Made by a program: the position numbers and the translations under genes. Positions 1-7,154 of a stretch of 29,669 bases of DNA are shown piece by piece; the stretch's first letter is position 1; each line of letters starts with the position of its first letter. Under the pieces are notes generated by a model. It was given only the letters and a program-made list of their open reading frames with translations, did no database searches and was not told the origin of the DNA. Source of the DNA: a virus; IMG/VR virus record IMGVR_UViG_3300012926_000015, positions 1 through 29,669 of that record, one strand, 5' to 3'.

Positions 1-45
1 ATGTACCCAGACGCGAGAGTGTTTGGGTTGGAGGCGAGGATTTGA
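1..45 (+). CDS. 3' end of an upstream gene (partial)
   Basis: Frame 1 is open from the window edge to a TGA at 43-45, giving the last 14 residues of a protein that ends VFGLEARI. The ATG at position 1 is probably internal. The stop overlaps the ATG of the next gene by one base (TGATG), which supports real coding and translational coupling. Function cannot be read from so short a piece. Confidence 0.5.
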   Translation: MYPDARVFGLEARI

Positions 46-839
46 TGGCATACAGCTATGACTACGACAAGACTAGGACTTTGGCGGTGCAGTTGACGAC
101 GTATAACAGCCTGGAGCTGCTGAAGGCTGCGATCGAGAGTGTGTATGCGCAGGACTGCCAGGCGATCGATCACGTTTATTTAGAGGTTACTAATAACGGC
201 AGCACGGACGCCACGATGAACTGGCTGAATAGCTATGACGTGGCGGATGGTGACGATGCACTGGTGGTGTCGAACCAGCTAGTGAATCAGTCGCCGGTGA
301 AGCTGGCGAATAACGCGCTCTGGAGGCTGTTCAGTCAGGAAGGTTTCAGCGAAGTTCTGATGATGCCGAATGATGTTGTGCTGCCAAGTGATTTCGTGGA
401 CCATTTGAGATCGTGGCCGAGAGGTGTGGTCACAGCGAGTATGTCAGGCGAGATGCCGACAGGCGAGCCTACGTATGGTGTGCGTGCGGTGAGCGAGAAC
501 ACGCCGATGGCTGTAGTGCTGTGGCGCAAGTGGTGCTATGACGCTGTGGTGGCGGAGTATGGTTACTTTCTGGACGAGGGGTTCTGGTTCTATGGATCAG
601 ATTGTGACCTGGCGTTGAGGATGGCCGCGCTTGGGATCAGAGGCGTGCAGCTCGACATTCCCTACTATCACTTTGGAAGTGCGTCCTGGAAGACAGCGCC
701 TGAACCCGAGAAGCAGATGATGCTGATCCAGGCGGATATCGACAGAGAGTACTTCGAGAAGAAGTGGAACTTTAGAGTTGACGATCCCGAATACTCTCGA
801 CTAGCTGCCGATCTAAACTTCAAAGGAAGATCGCGATGA
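45..839 (+). CDS. GT2-like glycosyltransferase (GT-A fold)
   Basis: 264 aa, probably a sugar transferase using a nucleotide-sugar donor. Residues 13-21 (LAVQLTTYN) form the first strand of a GT-A Rossmann-like fold. NNGSTDAT at 50-57 is the typical donor-binding segment. MMPNDVVLP at 107-113 sits where the DxD-type metal site is expected, with N109/D110, and GSDCDLALRM at 184-193 matches the ED-x-DL-R motif of family GT2. I chose ATG 45 over TTG 42 because GGAGG at 30-34 is 10 bases away and the upstream stop overlaps it. In phages such enzymes modify host surface sugars, virion proteins or DNA bases; which applies here is not visible. The gene overlaps the next by ATGA. Its last 20 residues recur at the end of the following HNH protein. 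Confidence 0.8.
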   Translation: MAYSYDYDKTRTLAVQLTTYNSLELLKAAIESVYAQDCQAIDHVYLEVTNNGSTDATMNWLNSYDVADGDDALVVSNQLVNQSPVKLANNALWRLFSQEGFSEVLMMPNDVVLPSDFVDHLRSWPRGVVTASMSGEMPTGEPTYGVRAVSENTPMAVVLWRKWCYDAVVAEYGYFLDEGFWFYGSDCDLALRMAALGIRGVQLDIPYYHFGSASWKTAPEPEKQMMLIQADIDREYFEKKWNFRVDDPEYSRLAADLNFKGRSR

Positions 840-1387
840 GAGAGATTCAACTAACTCCCCGAGGAGTCGCCTTAGTTGATGACGAGGATTACGTATGGCT
901 GTCTCGACATAAGTGGAAGGCCAAACGGTACAACAACAAGACTGGTAAATTTATGGCCTGTCGAAATGTCACGGTGAATAAACGATCTGAGTTCCTAGCC
1001 ATGCATCGAGCTATCGTAGGAGTAACTGACCCCAAGATAAAAGTCGACCATCATGACCGAGATGGATTGAACAACCAACGATACAACTTGAGGAAGGCGA
1101 ACTCTCGGCAGAACAACACGAACCGAGATAAGCAACAGGGAACTTCTAGTAAGTATAAAGGGGTGTCTCGGCGTTCTTCCGAAACGTATCCATGGTCTTC
1201 TTATATAACGTTTGAAAGGAAGCGTAGGCACATTGGAGTTTTCGACTGCGAGATAAAGGCCGCGTTGGCCTACAATATCGAAGCTCTAAAGCTGCACGGT
1301 GAGTTCGCAGCTCTAAATGTAGTCGACGACCCGCAGTATGCAGGTCTTGCGCAGGATCTGAACTTCAAGGGACGGCGGATCGGATGA
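836..1387 (+). CDS. HNH homing endonuclease with AP2-type DNA-binding domain
   Basis: 183 aa. The HNH nuclease core is at 70-86 (VDHHDRDGLNNQRYNLR), containing the metal-binding His pair and the Asn of the beta-beta-alpha-metal fold. It is followed by an AP2/ERF-like DNA-binding domain at about 106-158 (YKGVSRR, a Trp, HIGVFDCEIKAALAYN). This HNH_3 plus AP2 architecture is standard for free-standing phage homing endonucleases, which nick or cut an allele lacking the element. The start overlaps the glycosyltransferase stop by ATGA and the stop overlaps the next gene by ATGA, so it sits in frame-coupled fashion inside an operon. Residues 163-180 (VDDPQYAGLAQDLNFKGR) copy the tail of the upstream glycosyltransferase, which suggests how it was inserted. 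Confidence 0.92.
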   Translation: MREIQLTPRGVALVDDEDYVWLSRHKWKAKRYNNKTGKFMACRNVTVNKRSEFLAMHRAIVGVTDPKIKVDHHDRDGLNNQRYNLRKANSRQNNTNRDKQQGTSSKYKGVSRRSSETYPWSSYITFERKRRHIGVFDCEIKAALAYNIEALKLHGEFAALNVVDDPQYAGLAQDLNFKGRRIG

Positions 1388-1803
1388 GCTATAAAGACCT
1401 ACCTGAGTTTCGTATACGCCTAGAGAACATCAAGCAGCGCATTCGTGCTGGCGAAATGGTCAACGCGAATCGCCAATCCGGCAAAACTACAGCGATCATG
1501 GAAGTGATTCATGAAGACTATAGTGCGCAGAGTTTGCAGGCTACCGTTCTCGTGCCGTGGTCAGATCTGGGTACTATGTTCGTAAAAGAGTACATGACTC
1601 GCTGGCCGGATGACGTAAAGCCAAGGATGTTGTATGGGATAGCCGTGCATGATTGGGAGCGCAAGCTTCGCGGCTACGACTGGAAGGGTAAGTTGTTCGC
1701 GGATGCTTTGTCAGCACTGGCTTACAAGCCGCAGTACAGCTGGGAAGAATACGAAAAGGTTGAGAGATTTGTCTTTGAGTACAACGTGCGAGGCTGCTGG
1801 TAA
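1384..1803 (+). CDS. Short P-loop protein, half of an ATPase domain
   Basis: 139 aa. Residues 28-36 (ANRQSGKTT) resemble a Walker A loop of the terminase/helicase type, with Ala replacing the first Gly. The segment after it (ATVLVPWSDLGTMFVKEY, about 53-70) resembles the strand and helix that follow the P-loop in terminases and SF1/SF2 helicases (motif Ia region). No Walker B motif or second half is present, and the protein ends at RGCW. It could be a truncated ATPase, an accessory nucleotide-binding protein, or a remnant split by rearrangement near the HNH gene. It is coupled by overlap to both neighbours (ATGA upstream, TAATG downstream). The P-loop call is moderate; the biological role is unknown. 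Confidence 0.75.
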   Translation: MSYKDLPEFRIRLENIKQRIRAGEMVNANRQSGKTTAIMEVIHEDYSAQSLQATVLVPWSDLGTMFVKEYMTRWPDDVKPRMLYGIAVHDWERKLRGYDWKGKLFADALSALAYKPQYSWEEYEKVERFVFEYNVRGCW

Positions 1804-2225
1804 TGGCTGGAGTCGTAGGTGCCAGGAAGCCTAAGGTTATATTGCATGACGCTGTCGATCAGGCTGAGCATTTGCAGGAGATGCAGCGGCTGGAGCGCAG
1901 GCTGGAGTTGGTGCTGCGAGATCTCAGGGTGCTGCGGACAAGTCTGCAGAGGGACGTGGCGACACAGGGCGTGCTGGGCAGTCGTGGCTTGACGCAGTTT
2001 ATAGTGGAGACGTTGCGGGACAGTGTAGTTCGGCATGGCGCGAATCACGGAGCGAACGTGCCGTGGTTGTTGTTGCAGGCTGAGCAGGCAGGGTACGCGA
2101 TACCGCTGCCGAGGACGATGTCGAAAAGGCTGACTGAGAGGAGTTATAGGGTGAGGGACATAGCCTGGAACAAGGAAGCAGAATGTTGGTACTGGTGCAA
2201 GACGGAAGACGCAGACGCAGAGTAA
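1803..2225 (+). CDS. Hypothetical protein with N-terminal coiled coil
   Basis: 140 aa, not recognised. Residues 20-55 are a likely coiled coil rich in Leu, Arg and Glu. The C-terminal third (RTMSKRLTERSYRVRDIAWN, then WYWC) looks like a compact basic and aromatic domain of the kind that closes some phage DNA-binding proteins, where a final helix-strand unit reads the DNA; this is only an impression. Its ATG overlaps the stop of the P-loop gene (TAATG), so the two are probably translated together. Confidence 0.7.
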   Translation: MAGVVGARKPKVILHDAVDQAEHLQEMQRLERRLELVLRDLRVLRTSLQRDVATQGVLGSRGLTQFIVETLRDSVVRHGANHGANVPWLLLQAEQAGYAIPLPRTMSKRLTERSYRVRDIAWNKEAECWYWCKTEDADAE

Positions 2226-2263
2226 GGTAAGTAGTAAGCCGAGAGATTGAGGAACGAAGACTG

Positions 2264-2485
2264 ATGACGCAAGCAGAGCTGGCCGCTGATACACGGAACT
2301 ATCGCACGATCAACCTAGACGAAGCAGCAGACCGGAAGCGATGGCTGAGCACGCATAGGCACCAGCGGCATGCGGTGCGGGACGAGACGACAGGCAAGAT
2401 GTGCTACTACGTCGAGCTGACCGAGGTTACTATAACTGGGCTGCAGGCGTGGTTGACTAAAAGCTACCGAGGGGTGACGGGATGA
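2264..2485 (+). CDS. Small hypothetical protein
   Basis: 73 aa, no recognised domain. The protein is charged (ten or so Arg, Lys and Asp/Glu in the first 40 residues) and ends in a likely beta-alpha unit (CYYVELTEVTITGLQAWLTK). The purine-rich stretch GAGGAACGAAGA at 2249-2260 supplies the ribosome site for ATG 2264. The stop overlaps the next start by ATGA. Confidence 0.65.
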   Translation: MTQAELAADTRNYRTINLDEAADRKRWLSTHRHQRHAVRDETTGKMCYYVELTEVTITGLQAWLTKSYRGVTG

Positions 2486-3225
2486 ATGCAGCAGGTGCAG
2501 GTGCAGGGAGCAATTTTACAGCGATAGGCTTGGCGATGGCTGGGCTGTTGTTTGGCGTGCTGCTGACGTTGCTGGCAGCAGGCGTCATTGGCGTGCTGTG
2601 GGCAACCTGGCAGCAGCGCAAGGAAGGGATTGCGGCGCGGACGTTGATCAACCAAGTGATTGCGCGGAACACGTCGGCGATTGCGTTGCTCAAGACCGAG
2701 GTAGCTATGGCGTTGAACCGGATGGATGCGGACCGGATACACGATGCCGGCATGGCTATACAAGCTGGAGTCAAGTCGCTGCATGGCTCCGTGCAGACGT
2801 TGAGCAAGTTGCTATATGCAACGCCGGGCGCAGGCGCGGGCACGGTCGATCAGTACGGCATCAGTAACTCGGGCCTGACCGGCATGGCAGGCATGGTAGG
2901 GAACAACACACCGATGGACGAGGAAGCTGAACAGGACGCGGCGCAGGATGAGCAGTGGTCAGCACGGCCGAGGCAGGTGCAGGATATGTATAGTACTAAG
3001 CCAGCGTGGGCACAAGGGATCGCAGCGCAGACTGAGAATCCGTTCGAGGCTTATCGCGCGGTGCAGCAGGCTAAGGAGGATGCGGCACAGGGCCGGCCGA
3101 GTCCAGTGCCTATTAGTGTGCTGCCGGATGTTGACGAGGGGCACGACTTGGACGCGCAGCAAGGTTCGGAGCTGAGCTACTTGGCGACGAGTCAGGTGCC
3201 TGGGTTTACTGAACGGCCGGAGTAG
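2482..3225 (+). CDS. Membrane-anchored hypothetical protein
   Basis: 247 aa. After a Gly/Ala-rich start, residues 14-42 form one long hydrophobic helix (GLLFGVLLTLLAAGVIGVLW inside it), so the protein is probably anchored in the inner membrane. A likely coiled coil at 50-110 and an acidic, Gln/Pro-rich disordered tail follow. The reading frame is the only long one with consistent codon use here, and the ATGA overlap with the preceding gene supports the start. It lies two genes upstream of the terminase but nothing in it shows a packaging role. Confidence 0.75.
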   Translation: MNAAGAGAGSNFTAIGLAMAGLLFGVLLTLLAAGVIGVLWATWQQRKEGIAARTLINQVIARNTSAIALLKTEVAMALNRMDADRIHDAGMAIQAGVKSLHGSVQTLSKLLYATPGAGAGTVDQYGISNSGLTGMAGMVGNNTPMDEEAEQDAAQDEQWSARPRQVQDMYSTKPAWAQGIAAQTENPFEAYRAVQQAKEDAAQGRPSPVPISVLPDVDEGHDLDAQQGSELSYLATSQVPGFTERPE

Positions 3226-3241
3226 GATAGGGGCTAGGGTT

Positions 3242-4042
3242 ATGGCACACACATCTGCAGGAGCGGGTAGCAGAGGACGGCAGCGGCGGTCGGGGGGCCA
3301 CGCTGCCGTCGAGTCGTCTGGTGCTGCACCAACAGCTAAGGATCAGACTCGGTACTTTGATTGGCGTGCTGGTGTCAGCATGGAAGAGCTGGCGACCAGG
3401 GAGAATGTCAGGCTGGCGACTGTACGCAGCAGCATTGAGAAGATGCGCGCACAGGCGGCTAAGTACTCGGCTGAGCAAGCTGAGATAGCGACCCGGCAGA
3501 TGTATATCGAGGGTCTGCCGCATGGCGGCCAGGCTTTGATTGCTGCACTGCAGGCGACGCGGACCGAGTACAAGTCTGAGATGGAGTTGGTGTACGACAA
3601 GGAAACGCAGGAGCCAAGCTGGAAGGAAGTCAAGACAGCTACTGAGCTGCCAGACCATGCGGTCAGGTTGAACGCTGTCGATCGGCTGACGAAGGTGCTG
3701 AGTACGATCATTCCGAAGACGCCGTTGGTGAGCAACAATACCAATGTGGATGCGCGGACACAGATTGCAGGGAATGTTGGGGGCGGTGGAGCTTCGCTCG
3801 CTGCACCGCATCAAGGTGCGCTGTCAGCTGAATCGATCATTCGTCAGATCCGTCAGCAGCGAGGCTTGGATACTGTAGAGGTTGTCAAGCAGTTGACACC
3901 TGGAGCGGAGCTGACCGATAAGGACTTTGAGTTGGAGAGGGAACTGGCTGAGGAAGCTGAGGCTGGCGAGGACGGAGCTGAAGGTGAGTACGTTGAGGGT
4001 GATGCTGACGACGGCGCTGAACCTGAAGGAGCACCTGACTAG
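3242..4042 (+). CDS. Candidate terminase small subunit
   Basis: 266 aa, directly upstream of the terminase large subunit, the usual place for TerS. Residues 46-68 (SMEELATRENVRLATVRSSI) form a helix-turn-helix-like segment, as in the DNA-binding domain of many small terminases. A basic N-terminus (RGRQRRSGG) precedes it. The middle is helical, and the C-terminus (residues 225-266) is strongly acidic and probably disordered. No motif proves the assignment; position, size and the HTH are the reasons. It could also be another packaging or scaffolding-associated DNA-binding protein. AGGGG at 3229-3233 is a plausible ribosome site for ATG 3242. Confidence 0.6.
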   Translation: MAHTSAGAGSRGRQRRSGGHAAVESSGAAPTAKDQTRYFDWRAGVSMEELATRENVRLATVRSSIEKMRAQAAKYSAEQAEIATRQMYIEGLPHGGQALIAALQATRTEYKSEMELVYDKETQEPSWKEVKTATELPDHAVRLNAVDRLTKVLSTIIPKTPLVSNNTNVDARTQIAGNVGGGGASLAAPHQGALSAESIIRQIRQQRGLDTVEVVKQLTPGAELTDKDFELERELAEEAEAGEDGAEGEYVEGDADDGAEPEGAPD

Positions 4043-4076
4043 GGTCCGCGCTCTACCCTCCCTACGTGACTCCGTG

Positions 4077-4088
4077 TAAACTGCTGGC
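4077..4088 (+). promoter_or_regulatory. Possible -10 element giving a leaderless terL transcript
   Basis: TAAACT at 4077-4082 lies exactly six bases before the terL ATG, and there is no Shine-Dalgarno in the 46-base gap. TANNNT at this distance is the known signature of leaderless genes in some phyla. No convincing -35 is seen, so this is weak alone and relies on the other SD-less genes that show the same arrangement. Confidence 0.4.
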
Positions 4089-6296
4089 ATGTATGTAAAT
4101 CGCAAGTCCAAGCTTCTAAACGAGGCACTGGAAGCCTTGGACCAGAAATACTTCGAGGCGAAGCGCCAGCTGCCGAAAGGCGGCATTGAGGACCATACTG
4201 CTCTGGCTTGGACGTTGTTGACGCCACTAGAGCTGCAGTTCGCTATAGAAGAGCTCGATAACTGCATCAAGGATAGAACGTACTACCTGCAGAACTTCCA
4301 TACGATTGTTACTGAGCAAGGTCTGGCTACGTGTTTGTATCCCATGTTCGATCTGCAGTGGATCGTTGAGAATGCTATCGCCAAGGAGAGGGAAGAAACC
4401 GGCCAGTCGAAGGTGATTGTGCTGAAACCTCGGCAGGCGGGCATTACGGAATACGCTACTGGCACTATGTGCTGGTGCTCGTTCTTTGCGCCGAATGCTT
4501 ATACGGTGTCAGTGGCGCAGGCACCAGATGTTTCGGCCCATGTGCAGCGCAAAGTCAACATTGCCTACAACGGCCTGCCATGGTTCATGCGGCCTGAGCG
4601 TCAGTATCACTCGAAAGGCGAGTACATCGAGTTCAACAGGAAGGATCTGAGTGAGCGGGTAACGAATCCTGGCCTGGGCTCTGTGTTCATTACGACGCAT
4701 GCTCAGCGTGGGTCGGGCATTGCTATTGGTAGGACGGTGCGTAACTTGCACATGACTGAGGTCAGTCGCTGGGCGAGCACGGAGGTCTACACGGCTGATT
4801 TGGAACCGAGCATGAACGCCAGCGACACGATGGGCATTAGCGAGAGTACAGCCTTGGGTAGCGATGGCTTGTTCTACAACATGTGGCAGGAGGCCGAGGA
4901 AGGTGACTCAGATTGGGTGCCGGTGTTTCTACCTGTATACAAGGCGAAGAAATTCTCGCTGCCGTTGAAGCCCAGTCAGGTGCCTTTTCTGTTGACGCCG
5001 TTGGAGGCAGCTGCTCGGGAACGCGTCATGGCCGAGGAGGCTGGGTTCAAGATTACCGATGAGTTTTTTAACTGGCGGCGGCGGAGGCTGAAGTCGGCGA
5101 TCAAGCGGACCGGATATCCGTATGCGCATTATGAGTCTTATCCGATGACGCCGCAGGAGGCTTTCCAGTCGAGCGGCCTCTGTGCGTTCCCACGGCATAA
5201 GCTGGACGAGCAGAGTCAGTCGCATATGCGCCGGCCGGTCAAAATAGGCGAGATGATGTTTGGCGGGCTGCATGCAGTGCCGAAGCCGTTGATGACTGTG
5301 GTCAAGCCGGGCCAGGCGCTAGAGAAGAGGGAGACTGAGAACAGGTTCTATATGTGGGAGGACCCAAGTCCGATGGCGAGTTACTATCTCAGTGCGGACA
5401 CAGGTGCAGGCTTGGTTGGCGGCGATCCACTAGTGGCTGTAGTATGGCGTGCTGGCGTTGGTGCGAACCCTGACGTGCAGGTGGCCGACTGGGTCGGGTT
5501 TGCGCCGCCGACGGAGTACGCCAAGATTCTGTATGCGATCGGCATGTACTACAACAAGTGCGAGGTAGCGGTCGAGTACGCCAAGGAAGGTATGATCACG
5601 GCAGTGTACCTGCAGAATCAGTTGGAGTATCCGAATCTGTATAGGCCGAGGGCGGAAGATCGCGTGGGCAAGCAGATGGCCAACTACCTGCACTGGCAGA
5701 CGACGAGCAAGACCAAAGCGTTGATGGTTGGGCGCATGGGCGAGGCCTTGTTGGAGGATAGTGTTGTTATTCGCTCGGAGTACATCCTGAAGGAGATGTA
5801 CAAGTTCAGCAAGGATGGAGCTGGGTACTCGGGGCTGGGTAGCCACGACGATGGCGTTATAGCGATCATGATCGGGTTGTATGCGTTGCGCCAGACGATG
5901 CCGGAGTTGCGAAGTCCAGCGGCTAAGGAAGATGCAGGCAGGCAGACGCCGAGCCGGGGCGCAAGGCCGAGTGGCGGTGCTGTGTTGTATGGGCTGTATG
6001 ACGAACTGTGCAGGATGCGTGGCCAGACGCCGGTGTTGGCGAAGGCTGAGGAGTATGCGGCGGCTCGGCCGGGCTGGGTGGTCAAGCCGATTATGGTGTC
6101 CAAGGCCAACACGGCTTACTCGGTGATCCATCATGGCGGCGGCATCGAGAACGAGCTGTTGAGGCGTGAGGGTATGGATCAGTGGGATATCACGCCTGGG
6201 GTGGTGGCTGCGTGGCGGGGTGCCAAGTCGAACGACCAGGGCCAGGAGGCGGAGGAGTTTGCGAGTCTGCTGGCGGGCGAGAGCTGGGCGGAGTAG
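4089..6296 (+). CDS. terL: Terminase large subunit (ATPase and nuclease)
   Basis: 735 aa, the motor that pumps phage DNA into the prohead and cuts concatemers. ATPase: variant Walker A KPRQAGIT at 113-120, where the usual Lys before Ser/Thr is missing and K113 precedes the loop, as in other terminases with a KxRQxG signature; Walker B with catalytic Glu in NLHMTEVSRW at 219-228. YPMTPQEAFQSSG at 351-363 is the conserved linker seen in many large terminases. Nuclease (RNase H-like): D437 in YYLSADTGAG, E496 in VAVEYAKEG, D587/D588 in GLGSHDDGVIA. The C-terminal 130 residues form an extension of unknown role. An in-frame stop at 4077 fixes the start at ATG 4089, which has no Shine-Dalgarno. A candidate small subunit is upstream; the genes after it are small paralogues, not a portal. 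Confidence 0.95.
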   Translation: MYVNRKSKLLNEALEALDQKYFEAKRQLPKGGIEDHTALAWTLLTPLELQFAIEELDNCIKDRTYYLQNFHTIVTEQGLATCLYPMFDLQWIVENAIAKEREETGQSKVIVLKPRQAGITEYATGTMCWCSFFAPNAYTVSVAQAPDVSAHVQRKVNIAYNGLPWFMRPERQYHSKGEYIEFNRKDLSERVTNPGLGSVFITTHAQRGSGIAIGRTVRNLHMTEVSRWASTEVYTADLEPSMNASDTMGISESTALGSDGLFYNMWQEAEEGDSDWVPVFLPVYKAKKFSLPLKPSQVPFLLTPLEAAARERVMAEEAGFKITDEFFNWRRRRLKSAIKRTGYPYAHYESYPMTPQEAFQSSGLCAFPRHKLDEQSQSHMRRPVKIGEMMFGGLHAVPKPLMTVVKPGQALEKRETENRFYMWEDPSPMASYYLSADTGAGLVGGDPLVAVVWRAGVGANPDVQVADWVGFAPPTEYAKILYAIGMYYNKCEVAVEYAKEGMITAVYLQNQLEYPNLYRPRAEDRVGKQMANYLHWQTTSKTKALMVGRMGEALLEDSVVIRSEYILKEMYKFSKDGAGYSGLGSHDDGVIAIMIGLYALRQTMPELRSPAAKEDAGRQTPSRGARPSGGAVLYGLYDELCRMRGQTPVLAKAEEYAAARPGWVVKPIMVSKANTAYSVIHHGGGIENELLRREGMDQWDITPGVVAAWRGAKSNDQGQEAEEFASLLAGESWAE

Positions 6297-6301
6297 CTGC
6301 G

Positions 6302-6397
6302 ATGCCGCGGGGCAGTAGAAAACCTGCCGATTTGAGCGTCCTGGACGGACTAAGCTTGGCAGGTGTATTGAGGGTAGTGTATCAGCATTTCAGTTGA
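6302..6397 (+). CDS. Possible 31-aa microprotein after terL
   Basis: An ATG six bases after the terL stop opens 31 codons (MPRGSRKPADLSVLDGLSLA at the start). GGCGGAG before it, across the terL stop, could act as a ribosome site. The MPRG opening also begins the 99-aa protein at 6855, so it may be a remnant of the same family. A strong inverted repeat lies inside the frame, so the stretch may instead serve as RNA structure. Confidence 0.3.
   Translation: MPRGSRKPADLSVLDGLSLAGVLRVVYQHFS
6322..6364 (+). other. Compound hairpin downstream of terL
   Basis: ACCTGCC (6322-6328) pairs perfectly with GGCAGGT (6358-6364). Inside, GAGC/GCTT (6334-6337 with 6354-6357, one G-U) and GTCC/GGAC (6338-6341 with 6347-6350, loop TGGAC) extend the same stem. 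No T-run follows, so a simple intrinsic terminator is unlikely; processing site or structured RNA are alternatives. Confidence 0.5.
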
Positions 6398-6422
6398 CTC
6401 CCAACATGGATTCATGTAACTT
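6394..6422 (+). promoter_or_regulatory. Candidate sigma70-type promoter for the 6532-7773 genes
   Basis: TTGACT at 6394-6399, a 17-base spacer, and TAACTT at 6417-6422. Transcription would begin near 6429, exactly where a folded leader starts. Confidence 0.45.
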
Positions 6423-6429
6423 AGTAGTT

Positions 6430-6510
6430 GCCCGGCCTTGGAGGCTGCAGCCTCGCGGCAACGAATCCCCATCGCAGGTTAGTAGTTGGCGGTTGCGAGC
6501 TTGGCCGGGC
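6430..6510 (+). ncRNA. Structured leader RNA before the paralogue operon
   Basis: GCCCGGCC (6430-6437) is perfectly complementary to GGCCGGGC (6503-6510), closing an 81-nt element. Inside are the 14-base palindrome GAGGCTGCAGCCTC (6441-6454) and a second pairing of CTCG and CAAC (6452-6455, 6459-6462) with GTTGCGAG (6492-6499). TTAGTAGTTG is repeated at 6421-6430 and 6479-6488. The element lies between a candidate promoter and the Shine-Dalgarno AAGGGAG at 6519-6525, the place of a cis-acting leader or riboswitch. I do not recognise a known class. Confidence 0.5.
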
Positions 6511-6531
6511 ACGAATTCCAAGGGAGTTGTG

Positions 6532-6852
6532 ATGGCCAAGCCGAAGTCAGTCCGCACCGGTGTCTACCAGGAACGTGATGGATCGCGGGCCGAGGGAGCT
6601 CTTATATTGCTGGTGCCAATGCGAGTGACCGTGCTGGAGACGCATGCCAGGTTTATTAAAGATGCCAAGTCAGCGGCGGGGCCACCAGGGGATGTGTTTA
6701 GCCCTGTGGTCGTGTTTCGCAGGTTCGGCTATACCGATAGTTGTCTTATAGGTAGCGAGTTGTATGTCATGCAGCAGGCCGAGTTCCTGCGCAAGTTCAA
6801 GTGGGCGGGCAGGCTGAAGACGATCGTGCGGACAACTGAGGAGGTTTGGTAG
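6532..6852 (+). CDS. Small hypothetical protein, paralogue A1
   Basis: 106 aa. AAGGGAG seven bases upstream selects ATG 6532; the open frame extends further 5' but through the structured leader. It resembles the next gene product: both start with a basic segment and GVYxER, and both end with a shared module (VMQQAEFLRKFKWAGRLKTI here, VMPKAEFLERYERLGRLVKV there). The body is beta-rich (LILLVPMRVTVLE, SPVVVFRRFGY). No known family. Tandem duplication is the simplest origin for the pair. Confidence 0.75.
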   Translation: MAKPKSVRTGVYQERDGSRAEGALILLVPMRVTVLETHARFIKDAKSAAGPPGDVFSPVVVFRRFGYTDSCLIGSELYVMQQAEFLRKFKWAGRLKTIVRTTEEVW

Positions 6853-6854
6853 TT

Positions 6855-7154
6855 ATGCCTAGAGGTCAACGAGTGGCACCGGGCGTATACGGCGAGCGAG
6901 CGGACTGGCTGACGGAGCACAATTTCAAGGCGATCGATTGCCACCACGACTGTGGCCTAAAGGTTGTCGTCGAGAGCAATGAAGTGCATCTGTGCGTTGG
7001 AGACGTGCTGGACAAGGGCGTATGGTTTAGGCCTTTTAGATGGCCCGGGGGCAGGGCTGTCATGGTGTATGTGATGCCCAAGGCAGAGTTTCTGGAACGG
7101 TACGAACGGTTGGGAAGGTTGGTAAAGGTACGTGGCCAGGAAGAGGTTGGGTGA
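6855..7154 (+). CDS. Small hypothetical protein, paralogue A2
   Basis: 99 aa, not recognised; homologous to the product of the gene before it (GVYxER near the N-terminus, then FR-F/W-x-G and an AEFLxxY-x3-GRL-x2-VR ending). GAGGAGGT at 6838-6845, inside the end of the upstream gene, precedes ATG 6855 and favours it over TTG 6846. Cys/His residues (CHHDCG at about 33-38) are present only in this copy and could bind a metal. Confidence 0.75.
   Translation: MPRGQRVAPGVYGERADWLTEHNFKAIDCHHDCGLKVVVESNEVHLCVGDVLDKGVWFRPFRWPGGRAVMVYVMPKAEFLERYERLGRLVKVRGQEEVG

Noticed and set aside
1722-2294. A 190-codon minus-strand frame
   Set aside because: It spans several plus-strand genes joined by stop-start overlaps, is rich in Gln, His, Leu and Pro as expected for an antisense shadow, and has no ribosome site.
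5430-6134. Long minus-strand frames opposite the end of terL
   Set aside because: They lie fully inside terL, whose motifs are certain, and are Arg/His/Leu-rich shadows without starts.
6420-6510. A tRNA gene in the structured region after terL
   Set aside because: The length and stems are suggestive, but there is no T-arm GGTTC-A consensus, no 7-bp acceptor with proper spacing, and no anticodon loop.
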